Assembly: GCA_902564245.1 (NCBI GenBank) | Contig: CACFAF010000003.1 | Location: forward strand, 1-64,000 | Direction: 5' to 3' | DNA length: 64,000 nt | Origin: an uncultured Pelagibacteraceae bacterium | Lineage (GTDB): Bacteria > Pseudomonadota > Alphaproteobacteria > Pelagibacterales > Pelagibacteraceae | Part shown: positions 18,332 through 26,788 of the stretch, in pieces | Layout of the letters: each line of letters opens with the position of its first letter | How positions within the stretch are numbered: the first letter of the stretch is position 1 | Translations under genes and position numbers: made by a program | Notes under the pieces: generated by a model | Databases searched by the model: none | The model's input: the letters and a program-made list of their open reading frames with translations, nothing else | Told to the model about the DNA's origin: nothing

Positions 18332-19018
18332 ATGGAAATGGGTTTTAGATGGGATTTTGCTCTGGAAATTTTACCACAAATGTTATTAGCAACTTTGAAT
18401 ACAATAATTGCAGCTGGAGTAGGTTATGGGATTGCACTTGTAGTAGGTTTATTTTTTTTATTAGGTCAAAGAACTCCTTATAAAATTATAAATGTAATAA
18501 ATCGAGAAGTAGTTGAATTTATTCGTTCAACTCCACTACTTATACAATTATTCTTTGTTTACTTTGTACTACCTCAATTTGGCATAACTCTCTCAGCTTG
18601 GCTTTGTGGAATGATCACTATTGGGCTGCATTTTGGAACTTATCTTTCTGAAGTTTATAGAGGTGCACTAGAAGGTGTCCCAAAAACTCAATGGGAGGCG
18701 TGCAGAGCACTAAATTTTTCTACTGTTTACACTTATAGAAAAATTGTTTTACCACAGGCTTTTCCTATAGCAATACCAGGAATGGGAAATTATTTAGTAG
18801 GAATTTTTAAAGATACTCCACTTTTATCAACAATAGGTGTTGCAGAACTGTTTCATGCTGCTACTGCTGTAGGTGGTTACAATTATAGATATTTGGAACC
18901 TTATACAATGGTTGGTATAATATTTTTAATTCTTTCTGTACCTGCTGCTATGTGGGTAAGAAGATTAGAAATGAAAGTTAATATTGCTCAAGGAAAAGTT
19001 AAGAAAGAACAATTATAG
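18332..19018 (+). CDS. Polar amino acid/ectoine-type ABC permease (EhuD-like)
   Basis: FIRSTPLLIQLFFVYFVLPQFG, LSEVYRGALEGVPKTQWEACRAL; ATG 18332 preferred to the TTG at 18308. Confidence 0.85.
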   Translation: MEMGFRWDFALEILPQMLLATLNTIIAAGVGYGIALVVGLFFLLGQRTPYKIINVINREVVEFIRSTPLLIQLFFVYFVLPQFGITLSAWLCGMITIGLHFGTYLSEVYRGALEGVPKTQWEACRALNFSTVYTYRKIVLPQAFPIAIPGMGNYLVGIFKDTPLLSTIGVAELFHAATAVGGYNYRYLEPYTMVGIIFLILSVPAAMWVRRLEMKVNIAQGKVKKEQL

Positions 19019-19021
19019 ATT

Positions 19022-19813
19022 ATGAAAGATAAAGATTCAAATGAAGTAATAGTAAAATTTGAAGATGTTACGAAACAATATGGGGATCTTGTTGTTTTAG
19101 ACAAATTAAATTTGGAAATTAAAAAAAACGAAATGGTTTCAATTATTGGTCCTTCAGGTTCAGGAAAAACTACTGTTTTAAGAGTTCTAATGACATTGGA
19201 AAAAATTAATAGTGGTGTTATTCATTTAGATGGCGAAACTTTAACTCATATGAATTCCAAAGAAAAATTAATTGAGGCTGATGAGAAATATTTAAGAGAA
19301 AGACGTTCAAAAATTGGTATGGTGTTTCAACAATTTAATTTATTTCCTCATATGACTGCTCTCCAGAATTGTATAGAAGCTCCAATTGAAGTTCTTGGGA
19401 TGAAAAAAGAAGAAGCTGAAGAAAGAGCACTTGAATTATTAGAACTTGTAGGCCTAACAGATAAAAAAGACCAGCACCCTTCAAGACTATCTGGTGGTCA
19501 ACAACAGCGTGTTGCTATAGCAAGAGCTTTAGCAATGAGACCAAAGGTGATGCTTCTAGACGAAATTACATCTTCTTTAGATCCAGAAGTTGTAGGAGAG
19601 GTTTTGAATGTGATTAGATCTTTAAATAAAGAGCATAATCTCACTATGATCATGGTGACACATCAAATGGGTTTTGCTAGAGAAATATCTGATCGAGTAT
19701 GTTTTTTTAATGAAGGTAAAATTTTTGAGCAAGGACCTCCCGAACAATTATTTGGCGATCCTAAAAATGAGAGAACAAAACAGTTTTTACATGCTGTTTT
19801 AGATGCTAATTAG
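19022..19813 (+). CDS. Amino acid/ectoine-type ABC transporter ATP-binding protein (EhuA-like)
   Basis: Walker A GPSGSGKTT, LSGGQQQRVAIARAL, Walker B VMLLDEITSSLDPE. Confidence 0.92.
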   Translation: MKDKDSNEVIVKFEDVTKQYGDLVVLDKLNLEIKKNEMVSIIGPSGSGKTTVLRVLMTLEKINSGVIHLDGETLTHMNSKEKLIEADEKYLRERRSKIGMVFQQFNLFPHMTALQNCIEAPIEVLGMKKEEAEERALELLELVGLTDKKDQHPSRLSGGQQQRVAIARALAMRPKVMLLDEITSSLDPEVVGEVLNVIRSLNKEHNLTMIMVTHQMGFAREISDRVCFFNEGKIFEQGPPEQLFGDPKNERTKQFLHAVLDAN

Positions 19814-21098
19814 AATTTGAACTTTCATTTTTTGTTGGTTCTTCTATTGGTTCTGTAGCAGGATTTAATTCCATTCCAACAGGAGTAATTGTTTGAGGTA
19901 TAGCAGTAAATTGCGAGTCAGGGTTGTCTTCAGTATCTCTTATTTTCATTCTATAAAGACCAAAGACTCCAATTACACAATGAAAAAATATTAAAAAAAT
20001 AAAATATCCATTTGATCCAACTAAATCCATAAACAATGAACATAAAAAAGGTCCACTGATAGCTCCTAATCCAAAAGCAAACTGTAACCCAGCTCCAGCT
20101 GCAACAAATTTTTCTTTTGGTATAAAGTCATTAGTATGTGCAAAAATTATGGCAAACATCGGCAAACTACAAAAAGCAAATAATATTATAGAAATATAAA
20201 ACCAAAACTTATTAGTACCGTAAGCAGATAAATAATGCATACTTCCAGAAGCATAAATTGCACAAAGTGCAAAAAAAGCAGAAGCGAAAGTTGAATAAAC
20301 AATTACTAATCTTCTGTCAAATTTATCAGACAGTTTACCAATAGGCCATTGAGATATGGCACCTGATATAGCTAATAAAAAAGTAACAACTGATATTTCA
20401 AAGATAGAAAACCTCATAGAAGCAGCGTAAACCGCAAGTAGAGAAAAAAGAGCTGATTGAACCGTTCCATAAAAAAGTGAACCAACCATTCCTAATGGTG
20501 AAGCCTGATATAATTCTTTTAATGACATTCCTTTTATTTTTTTGAACTTAGGTGCTTTTTTTTTAGTTAGCAATATTGGAACTAATGCCAAAGACATGAA
20601 TAGAGAAACTAAAATAAATGGTTCAAAATTTTCAGGTTTGCTAAAATTTAAAAAAAACATTCCAAGAGCCATGGAGCCATAGAGCACGATCATATAGATT
20701 GATAAAACGCTACCCCTATTTTTATTACTTGATCTATCATTAAGCCAACTTTCCGCTATTGTATAAATAGATACCATGCTAATTCCAGTAATCACTCTAA
20801 GAACAAACCAAGTGAATGGATTAACTATAATAGAGTGCATTAAAATTACTATTGAAGCTGCAGATGCAAAAGCTGCAAAAACCCTTATATGACCCACTCT
20901 TGAAATTAAATTTGGTATTATTTTTGCACCAACAAAATAACCAATAAAGTATCCAGATAACATAAAACCAGTCGACGACAAACTGAAATTTTCTTTAACA
21001 GCTCTTACACCAAGTAGTGATCCTTGAAAACCATGAGCTAACATTATTAGACTCATTCCAGTAAACAAAGCCCAAGAATTTTTGAGAATTTTATTCAT
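19806..21098 (-). CDS. MFS transporter (YcaD-like)
   Basis: Twelve hydrophobic segments; GYFIGYFVGAKIIPNLISRVGHIRVF, GKLSDKFDRR. Confidence 0.85.
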   Translation of the reverse strand: MNKILKNSWALFTGMSLIMLAHGFQGSLLGVRAVKENFSLSSTGFMLSGYFIGYFVGAKIIPNLISRVGHIRVFAAFASAASIVILMHSIIVNPFTWFVLRVITGISMVSIYTIAESWLNDRSSNKNRGSVLSIYMIVLYGSMALGMFFLNFSKPENFEPFILVSLFMSLALVPILLTKKKAPKFKKIKGMSLKELYQASPLGMVGSLFYGTVQSALFSLLAVYAASMRFSIFEISVVTFLLAISGAISQWPIGKLSDKFDRRLVIVYSTFASAFFALCAIYASGSMHYLSAYGTNKFWFYISIILFAFCSLPMFAIIFAHTNDFIPKEKFVAAGAGLQFAFGLGAISGPFLCSLFMDLVGSNGYFIFLIFFHCVIGVFGLYRMKIRDTEDNPDSQFTAIPQTITPVGMELNPATEPIEEPTKNESSNSN

Positions 21099-21154
21099 AA
21101 AAATATATTAATTTTTGTCGTGTATTATCAAAAAAAGACTTAATTGTGACAAGT

Positions 21155-22015
21155 TTAAGCTTTTTTAAGTTTCAAGTATGAATGAATTGCAATTGTTGTA
21201 ATTATAACCATACCACCCTGTAAGACCTCCATGCTTGGTTGCTCTTTAATTATAAACCATACCCAGATAGGTCCAATTACTGTTTCTAATAAAAAAAATA
21301 GATTAACTTCTTCTGCAGGTATAAATCTTGGTGCAATCGTCACCATAACGAATGGTATCGCAACACACATTATGCACATTAGAGGCACTATTATAATATC
21401 ACTATTAACCAGAACAAAACTATCTACAAAGAAAAATGCAAAAATTGCAACACAAAGTTTTCCAATAACCGCAGAGGGAACAAGATCTCTATCTTTTGCA
21501 AATCTTGCCAGTACTGCATTACAGGCAAGCCCAAAAGCAGTTATTAAACCAAAAATATCTCCATAAAAATTACCCAATTCTATAGAATCGAAAAAAATAT
21601 ATGTAACAGCAAAAAGAGTAATAAAAATTGCAATCCAAGTTTTAAAATCTGGCATTTCTTTTAAAAAAATAGCTCCTAAAATAGCAGAAAGCATAGGAGC
21701 CATTGCAATCATGATTAATGTATTTGCAACATTTGTATTTTGAATAGAAATTATAAAGGTAATATTGCAAGCAGAAAAACTAAAAACATAGAAAATTCCA
21801 GGATAGCCTATGTTTAGTAACGCTTTAAAAAATTTTTTTTTGTAAAAGAGTAAAAGACCAATTAAAACTACAAAAAATGGAATTGCCCCCCTATAAAATA
21901 GTAAACCCCAAGTTTCAATATTGGATAATCTAATAAAAAGTGAATCTGGAGTAATGAACATTACTGCAATAAATGCAAGTAGCGATCCTTTTTGTTGAGA
22001 GTTTAAATTTTTCAA
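21155..22015 (-). CDS. DMT superfamily (EamA) transporter
   Basis: EamA-type repeats; distant paralog of the gene at 13507. Confidence 0.82.
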   Translation of the reverse strand: MKNLNSQQKGSLLAFIAVMFITPDSLFIRLSNIETWGLLFYRGAIPFFVVLIGLLLFYKKKFFKALLNIGYPGIFYVFSFSACNITFIISIQNTNVANTLIMIAMAPMLSAILGAIFLKEMPDFKTWIAIFITLFAVTYIFFDSIELGNFYGDIFGLITAFGLACNAVLARFAKDRDLVPSAVIGKLCVAIFAFFFVDSFVLVNSDIIIVPLMCIMCVAIPFVMVTIAPRFIPAEEVNLFFLLETVIGPIWVWFIIKEQPSMEVLQGGMVIITTIAIHSYLKLKKA

Positions 22016-22941
22016 ATTTTAAGACCTTTCCAAAATTTTTTAGCTAAATTAATTTTAGATAAGTCATAATAAGTTTTTAGTCCTGTAGGAGATGTAACAT
22101 TTATATCGCCATTTAATTTTTCGTCAATGAAATCTATGCCAGCTATATAGATATCTTGTTTTTTTAAATTAATTCCAATTATATGGGATATTTTCTTTTC
22201 TTTTTTAGTTAACTTAGTCAATATTGGAATTGCTCCTTTACTCATATTACTTAAGAAAGAACCTTTTTTTGGCACTCTAGATATTGCACCACAAATTTTT
22301 CCATTTATTAAAAATACCCTTTTATCACCATTTTTTATCTTAGGTAAAAATTTTTGACACATTAAGTGACCATGTTTTTTAATTAATTTAGAGATAAACT
22401 TTTTTTTAAAATTATCTTTTATTAAGTGAATATCGTTCCCTCCAAAACCATGAATAGGCTTAATAATGATCTTTTTATATTTTTTATAAAACATTTCTAT
22501 ATTCAATAAATTTTTAGTAAAAATTGAAGGAGGCATATATTTTTGAAAAAAGGAGGAATATAGTTTTTCAGAAATATTTCTTATTGATTTAGGATTGTTA
22601 ATAATTCTTACTTTTTTTGATATTTTCTCTAAAATAAGAGTTGTTGTAATATATTCTAAATTAAACGGGGGATCTTGTCTTATAAGAATGAATTTACAAT
22701 TTACCAGATCAAGTTTTTGATATTTAATTATTTTAAAAAATTTTTTACTTCGATAATTAAATTTAATAAAGAATCCATTGGCTACAATACGATTGTTTAT
22801 AATTGATAGATCTCTTGGTTCGTAATAAAATACTTTATATCTTTTATTTTGAGCTTCTGTTGCTAGAAATATAGTTGTATCAGTTAATGGATTTAATTTA
22901 ATAGGATGATTTCCTTGAATAGCTATAATTTTATTTGTCAT
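22012..22941 (-). CDS. gshB: Glutathione synthase
   Basis: ILIRQDPPFNLEY, IIIKPIHGFGGNDI ATP-grasp, GKICGAISRVPKKG, INVTSPTGL. Confidence 0.9.
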   Translation of the reverse strand: MTNKIIAIQGNHPIKLNPLTDTTIFLATEAQNKRYKVFYYEPRDLSIINNRIVANGFFIKFNYRSKKFFKIIKYQKLDLVNCKFILIRQDPPFNLEYITTTLILEKISKKVRIINNPKSIRNISEKLYSSFFQKYMPPSIFTKNLLNIEMFYKKYKKIIIKPIHGFGGNDIHLIKDNFKKKFISKLIKKHGHLMCQKFLPKIKNGDKRVFLINGKICGAISRVPKKGSFLSNMSKGAIPILTKLTKKEKKISHIIGINLKKQDIYIAGIDFIDEKLNGDINVTSPTGLKTYYDLSKINLAKKFWKGLKI

Positions 22942-24226
22942 ATAAATCGTTTAAATTTTCTTTTTTAGAAAATTTATCAATCATATGATCAGCATTTGTT
23001 ATCTTATTATCAATTATTTTTTCTAAATGTTTTAAATAATTAGTTTCATTGCTTCCACTTTTACCAATTATATCTCTTTTTTTAAGACCATCACTAGAAA
23101 TTTTTAATAAAATCTTTGACCAGTAAAATAAATCTTTTCCCATTAGCTGAGTATTAAATCCTTTTTTTGGAGCGTCTAGATATGCATTTATAATTTTATT
23201 TTTATCCCATTTTGAAATTAATTCAAAAACTTCATCCAAATTTCCATATAAAATTCCTACATTAAATGCAGGTCCAGAACATAAACAATCCCAGCCACAT
23301 GCATCCATCGATCTTAATTCTATATATTTTTTCAATCTATTTTCTGTAAATATTGTACTTAGATGAGTCGATAAATCATTTTCGTTAGGTAATTTATTTT
23401 CAATTTCTGAAATTTCTCCATTCATAAAATCTGAAAATAAATAATTTTTTCCAGAAATATATTTATTATCTTTTTGAAGAAAAAGAATAGGAAAATTTAT
23501 AATAAAATCAGCATATTGTTCAAAATTCATATTGTCAAAAAACGACTCTGGCAAACCACCTCTGGAAGTATTCTGCCAAACCTTCGATCTATAAGAAAGA
23601 TAATTACTATTTTTTTTTTGGACAATTGATGAATTTGCAAATAATGCTATTAAAATTGGTACAATAGAATTTGAAACTCTGAATTTTTTTATAAAATCTT
23701 TCTCTGAACTGTAGTCAAGGTTGACCTGTGTTCCACAAGTTCTATACATCATATCCAAACTCATTGATCCTCCAATAGGCATATCTTTTGTCATTACTTC
23801 ATATCTTTTTTTTGGATTATTGGGAATTTCTGAAAGTTTTGATATTGGATCAAATCCAGCGCTAACAATTTTTAATTCTAATTTTTGTAAAACCTGCTTT
23901 AATTCAAACAAATAATTATTTGATTCTGAGCAAGCTTCATGAATATTATTCAGTTTTTCTCCTGATAGTTCAATTTGGTTTCCAGGCTCAAGAGTAATAC
24001 TTTTTCCTAATTTTTTTAATCCAATAATATTTTTATCTTCATGAATTGGCTTCCACCCAAATTCATATAAACTTTTAAACATTTTTAGAATTTTTTGATA
24101 GTTAATTCTTTTGTTTGTATTTAAATCAAATATAAATTTTTCGTGTTCAATACCTATTTTAAAATCTGCATTTTTTTTTATTCCAGATTTAAAATAATCA
24201 ATTATATGTTCTTTTTTAGTAATCAT
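22931..24226 (-). CDS. gshA: Glutamate-cysteine ligase (plant/proteobacterial type)
   Basis: KIGIEHEKFIFD, ITLEPGNQIELSGEKLNNIHE, YRTCGTQVNLDYSSE; overlaps gshB. Confidence 0.9.
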   Translation of the reverse strand: MITKKEHIIDYFKSGIKKNADFKIGIEHEKFIFDLNTNKRINYQKILKMFKSLYEFGWKPIHEDKNIIGLKKLGKSITLEPGNQIELSGEKLNNIHEACSESNNYLFELKQVLQKLELKIVSAGFDPISKLSEIPNNPKKRYEVMTKDMPIGGSMSLDMMYRTCGTQVNLDYSSEKDFIKKFRVSNSIVPILIALFANSSIVQKKNSNYLSYRSKVWQNTSRGGLPESFFDNMNFEQYADFIINFPILFLQKDNKYISGKNYLFSDFMNGEISEIENKLPNENDLSTHLSTIFTENRLKKYIELRSMDACGWDCLCSGPAFNVGILYGNLDEVFELISKWDKNKIINAYLDAPKKGFNTQLMGKDLFYWSKILLKISSDGLKKRDIIGKSGSNETNYLKHLEKIIDNKITNADHMIDKFSKKENLNDLYDK

Positions 24227-24244
24227 ATTTTCAATTTAGAATAC

Positions 24245-24808
24245 TTATTTTTTTAGACAAGAATAAGGTTTTCTTGAAAATATTTTACGTATTATTGGCT
24301 CAAATTCTTTAAGAGGTAAGGATTTATAGCTAGGATCAAATGAAGATTGATCCCATAATTCACAAAATTTGACACAATCTTTATAATATTTATGATTCTT
24401 ATACTTGTCTCTCTTATTTCTATCTGCTCCTAAATGGTGAGCATAATAATACATTTGAAATTCACCATGTTTTAATAATATCCAATATGTTTTTTCACTG
24501 ACGTAAGGTCTTAAAATTGCCGCTGCATATTCAGCATGATTTGCAGGCGCCAAATCATCTCCAATGTCATGCAAAAGAGTGGCTACAACCATTTCTTCAC
24601 TTGCATTACTTCTTAATGCGCGTGAGGCAGCTTGTAGAGAATGTTCTAATCTACTTACTTTATAACCTTCTAGTGTCTGGTCATAACTTCTCAGATATTT
24701 GATAATTCTTTCAGCTGTTCCTGCAATATATTCTTTTTCAAGTTTATCTAGCAATAAATAGTCTTCTTTAGATCCATCTTTCATTTGAGTAAAACTTACT
24801 TTTTTCAT
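24245..24808 (-). CDS. HD-domain protein (COG4341-like; PhnZ/MIOX-related)
   Basis: VSRLEHSLQAASRALRSNASEEMVVATLLHDIGDDLAPANHAEYAA and CELWDQSSFDPSYKSLPLKEFE. Confidence 0.8.
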   Translation of the reverse strand: MKKVSFTQMKDGSKEDYLLLDKLEKEYIAGTAERIIKYLRSYDQTLEGYKVSRLEHSLQAASRALRSNASEEMVVATLLHDIGDDLAPANHAEYAAAILRPYVSEKTYWILLKHGEFQMYYYAHHLGADRNKRDKYKNHKYYKDCVKFCELWDQSSFDPSYKSLPLKEFEPIIRKIFSRKPYSCLKK

Positions 24809-24810
24809 AA

Positions 24811-26292
24811 TTAATTATTGGAAGCTGTACTTAATAAAGAGAGTTGAGTAATTTTATCATCTCCTAATTCATCAATTGGTTTTACTGGATAATCTCCAGT
24901 GAAATAATGATCTGTTAATTGTGGGTAGGTTTCATTTCTTTTTTCAAAACCCATAGCTTTATAAAGGCCATTAATACTTAAATATTTTAAAGATTTTGCG
25001 TTTATAAAATCACATATTTCTTTGACAGAATTATTTGCTGCTAAAAGCTCTTTTCTAGTGGGCATATCAACGCCATAAAAATCTGGAAATTTAATTTCAG
25101 GACTAGCAATTCTTACATGAACTTCTTTTGCACCAGCATTATATAACATTTTAACAATTTTATGAGACGTTGTTCCTCTAACTAGTGAGTCATCAATTAA
25201 AATTATTTTTTTATCATTAATAACAGATAAATTAGCATTTAATTTTAATTTTACACCTAAACTTCTTATTTTTTGAGAAGGTTCAATAAAAGTTCTACCG
25301 ACATAATGATTTCTTATTAACCCTAAATCAAAAGGTAATTTCTTTTCCTGAGCATAGCCCAAAGCTGCAGCATTTCCAGAGTCAGGCACTGGAACAACTA
25401 TGTCTGCTTCTATATTGTCTTCCTTTGCCAATTGAGTTCCAAAATTTTTTCTATATTCATAAGCAGTTTTTCCATTTAATATACTATCGGGTCTTGAAAA
25501 ATATATATATTCGAAGACGCAAGGTCTGACTTTTTTTGGAGAAAAAGGTTTTAAACTTTTTAGCTCATCATTTTCTACATAGACAATTTCTCCATTTTCA
25601 ACTTCTCTTACAAATTTTGCACCTATTATATCTAAAGCACAAGTTTCTGATGCAAACACATAAGAATTTTTTAGCTTTCCAATAACTAGTGGTCTTATAC
25701 CGTAAGGATCTCTAAGTCCTATAAGTATATTTTTTGTCATCATTACTAAAGCATACCCACCTTGAATATGAAATATTGCATCTATTATTTTATCAATTGT
25801 TTTTGATCTTTTTGATTTTGCTATTAATTGGACAATTACCTCAGTATCAGATGTAGTATAAAATATTGCTCCTTCTTTTACTAATTCATTTCTTAACGTT
25901 ATAGCATTAGTTAGATTTCCATTATGGGCAACTCCTATTCCACCTGCATTAGTATCTGCAAAAAATGGTTGGATATTTCTTAAAGCAGTGCCACCAGTTG
26001 TTGAATATCTATTATGACCTATAGCATATTTCCCTGGTAGTTTTTTTAACACTTTTTCTTTATTAAAATTATCTCCAACTAATCCATATCTTTTTTCTGA
26101 ATGATACTGACTTCCATCAAAAGAAACTATTCCACAACCTTCTTGACCTCTATGTTGAAGCGCATGAAGCCCTAAAGCAGTAAGAGCTGAGGCATCAAGA
26201 ATATTACTAACACCAAACACCCCACATTCTTCATTGAGTTTGGGATTATAATTCCTCAATTTTATCCTTAGTTTCTCTATAATTTTTTTCAT
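24811..26292 (-). CDS. purF: Amidophosphoribosyltransferase
   Basis: EECGVFGVSNILDASALTALGLHALQHRGQEGCGI; PRPP motif IILIDDSLVRGTTS. Start uncertain; the annotated ATG overlaps cvpA by 47 nt. Confidence 0.95.
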   Translation of the reverse strand: MKKIIEKLRIKLRNYNPKLNEECGVFGVSNILDASALTALGLHALQHRGQEGCGIVSFDGSQYHSEKRYGLVGDNFNKEKVLKKLPGKYAIGHNRYSTTGGTALRNIQPFFADTNAGGIGVAHNGNLTNAITLRNELVKEGAIFYTTSDTEVIVQLIAKSKRSKTIDKIIDAIFHIQGGYALVMMTKNILIGLRDPYGIRPLVIGKLKNSYVFASETCALDIIGAKFVREVENGEIVYVENDELKSLKPFSPKKVRPCVFEYIYFSRPDSILNGKTAYEYRKNFGTQLAKEDNIEADIVVPVPDSGNAAALGYAQEKKLPFDLGLIRNHYVGRTFIEPSQKIRSLGVKLKLNANLSVINDKKIILIDDSLVRGTTSHKIVKMLYNAGAKEVHVRIASPEIKFPDFYGVDMPTRKELLAANNSVKEICDFINAKSLKYLSINGLYKAMGFEKRNETYPQLTDHYFTGDYPVKPIDELGDDKITQLSLLSTASNN

Positions 26293-26788
26293 CAGGGAAT
26301 TCTTTGATTAGATAGTTACTACCTTTTTCTACATATGAAAAGGTTAACGATTCATCTGACTTTATTGGCCATTTGTTATGATTATAAACTATAGTAGCAG
26401 TTGAAAATATACATACACAAATAATATATCCTCTAATAAAGCCAAAAAAGAATCCAAAAATAGTATCAATTCTACCTAAACCAGTATAAGTGACTGCTTT
26501 GCTAATACCTTTGTTAATCATTAGTATAATAAAAATTATTATTGCAAAAAGTCCAATACCTAAAAAAATATCTAAAATGTATTCATTATCGATAAAACCT
26601 TTTACATGCGGCTTTACTTTTGGAAAAGCAATAAGGGTTATGACATATGCTAATAACCATTTTGATGCTGCAAGAATGCTCAAAACAAAACCTTTTTTTG
26701 AACATTTAATTAAAGAAAAAATAGTTATAATTAAGTAAATTAAATCAAAAATTGAGATTGAGTTAAAAATATTTTTTAATATATCCAT
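26246..26788 (-). CDS. cvpA: CvpA family protein
   Basis: Hydrophobic CvpA-type protein directly upstream of purF; GRIDTIFGFFFGFIRGYIIC. Confidence 0.88.
   Translation of the reverse strand: MDILKNIFNSISIFDLIYLIITIFSLIKCSKKGFVLSILAASKWLLAYVITLIAFPKVKPHVKGFIDNEYILDIFLGIGLFAIIIFIILMINKGISKAVTYTGLGRIDTIFGFFFGFIRGYIICVCIFSTATIVYNHNKWPIKSDESLTFSYVEKGSNYLIKEFPDEKNYRETKDKIEEL

Noticed and set aside
13507-22015. Recent duplication of the two EamA transporters
   Set aside because: The two proteins differ throughout; distant paralogs, not a recent duplication.
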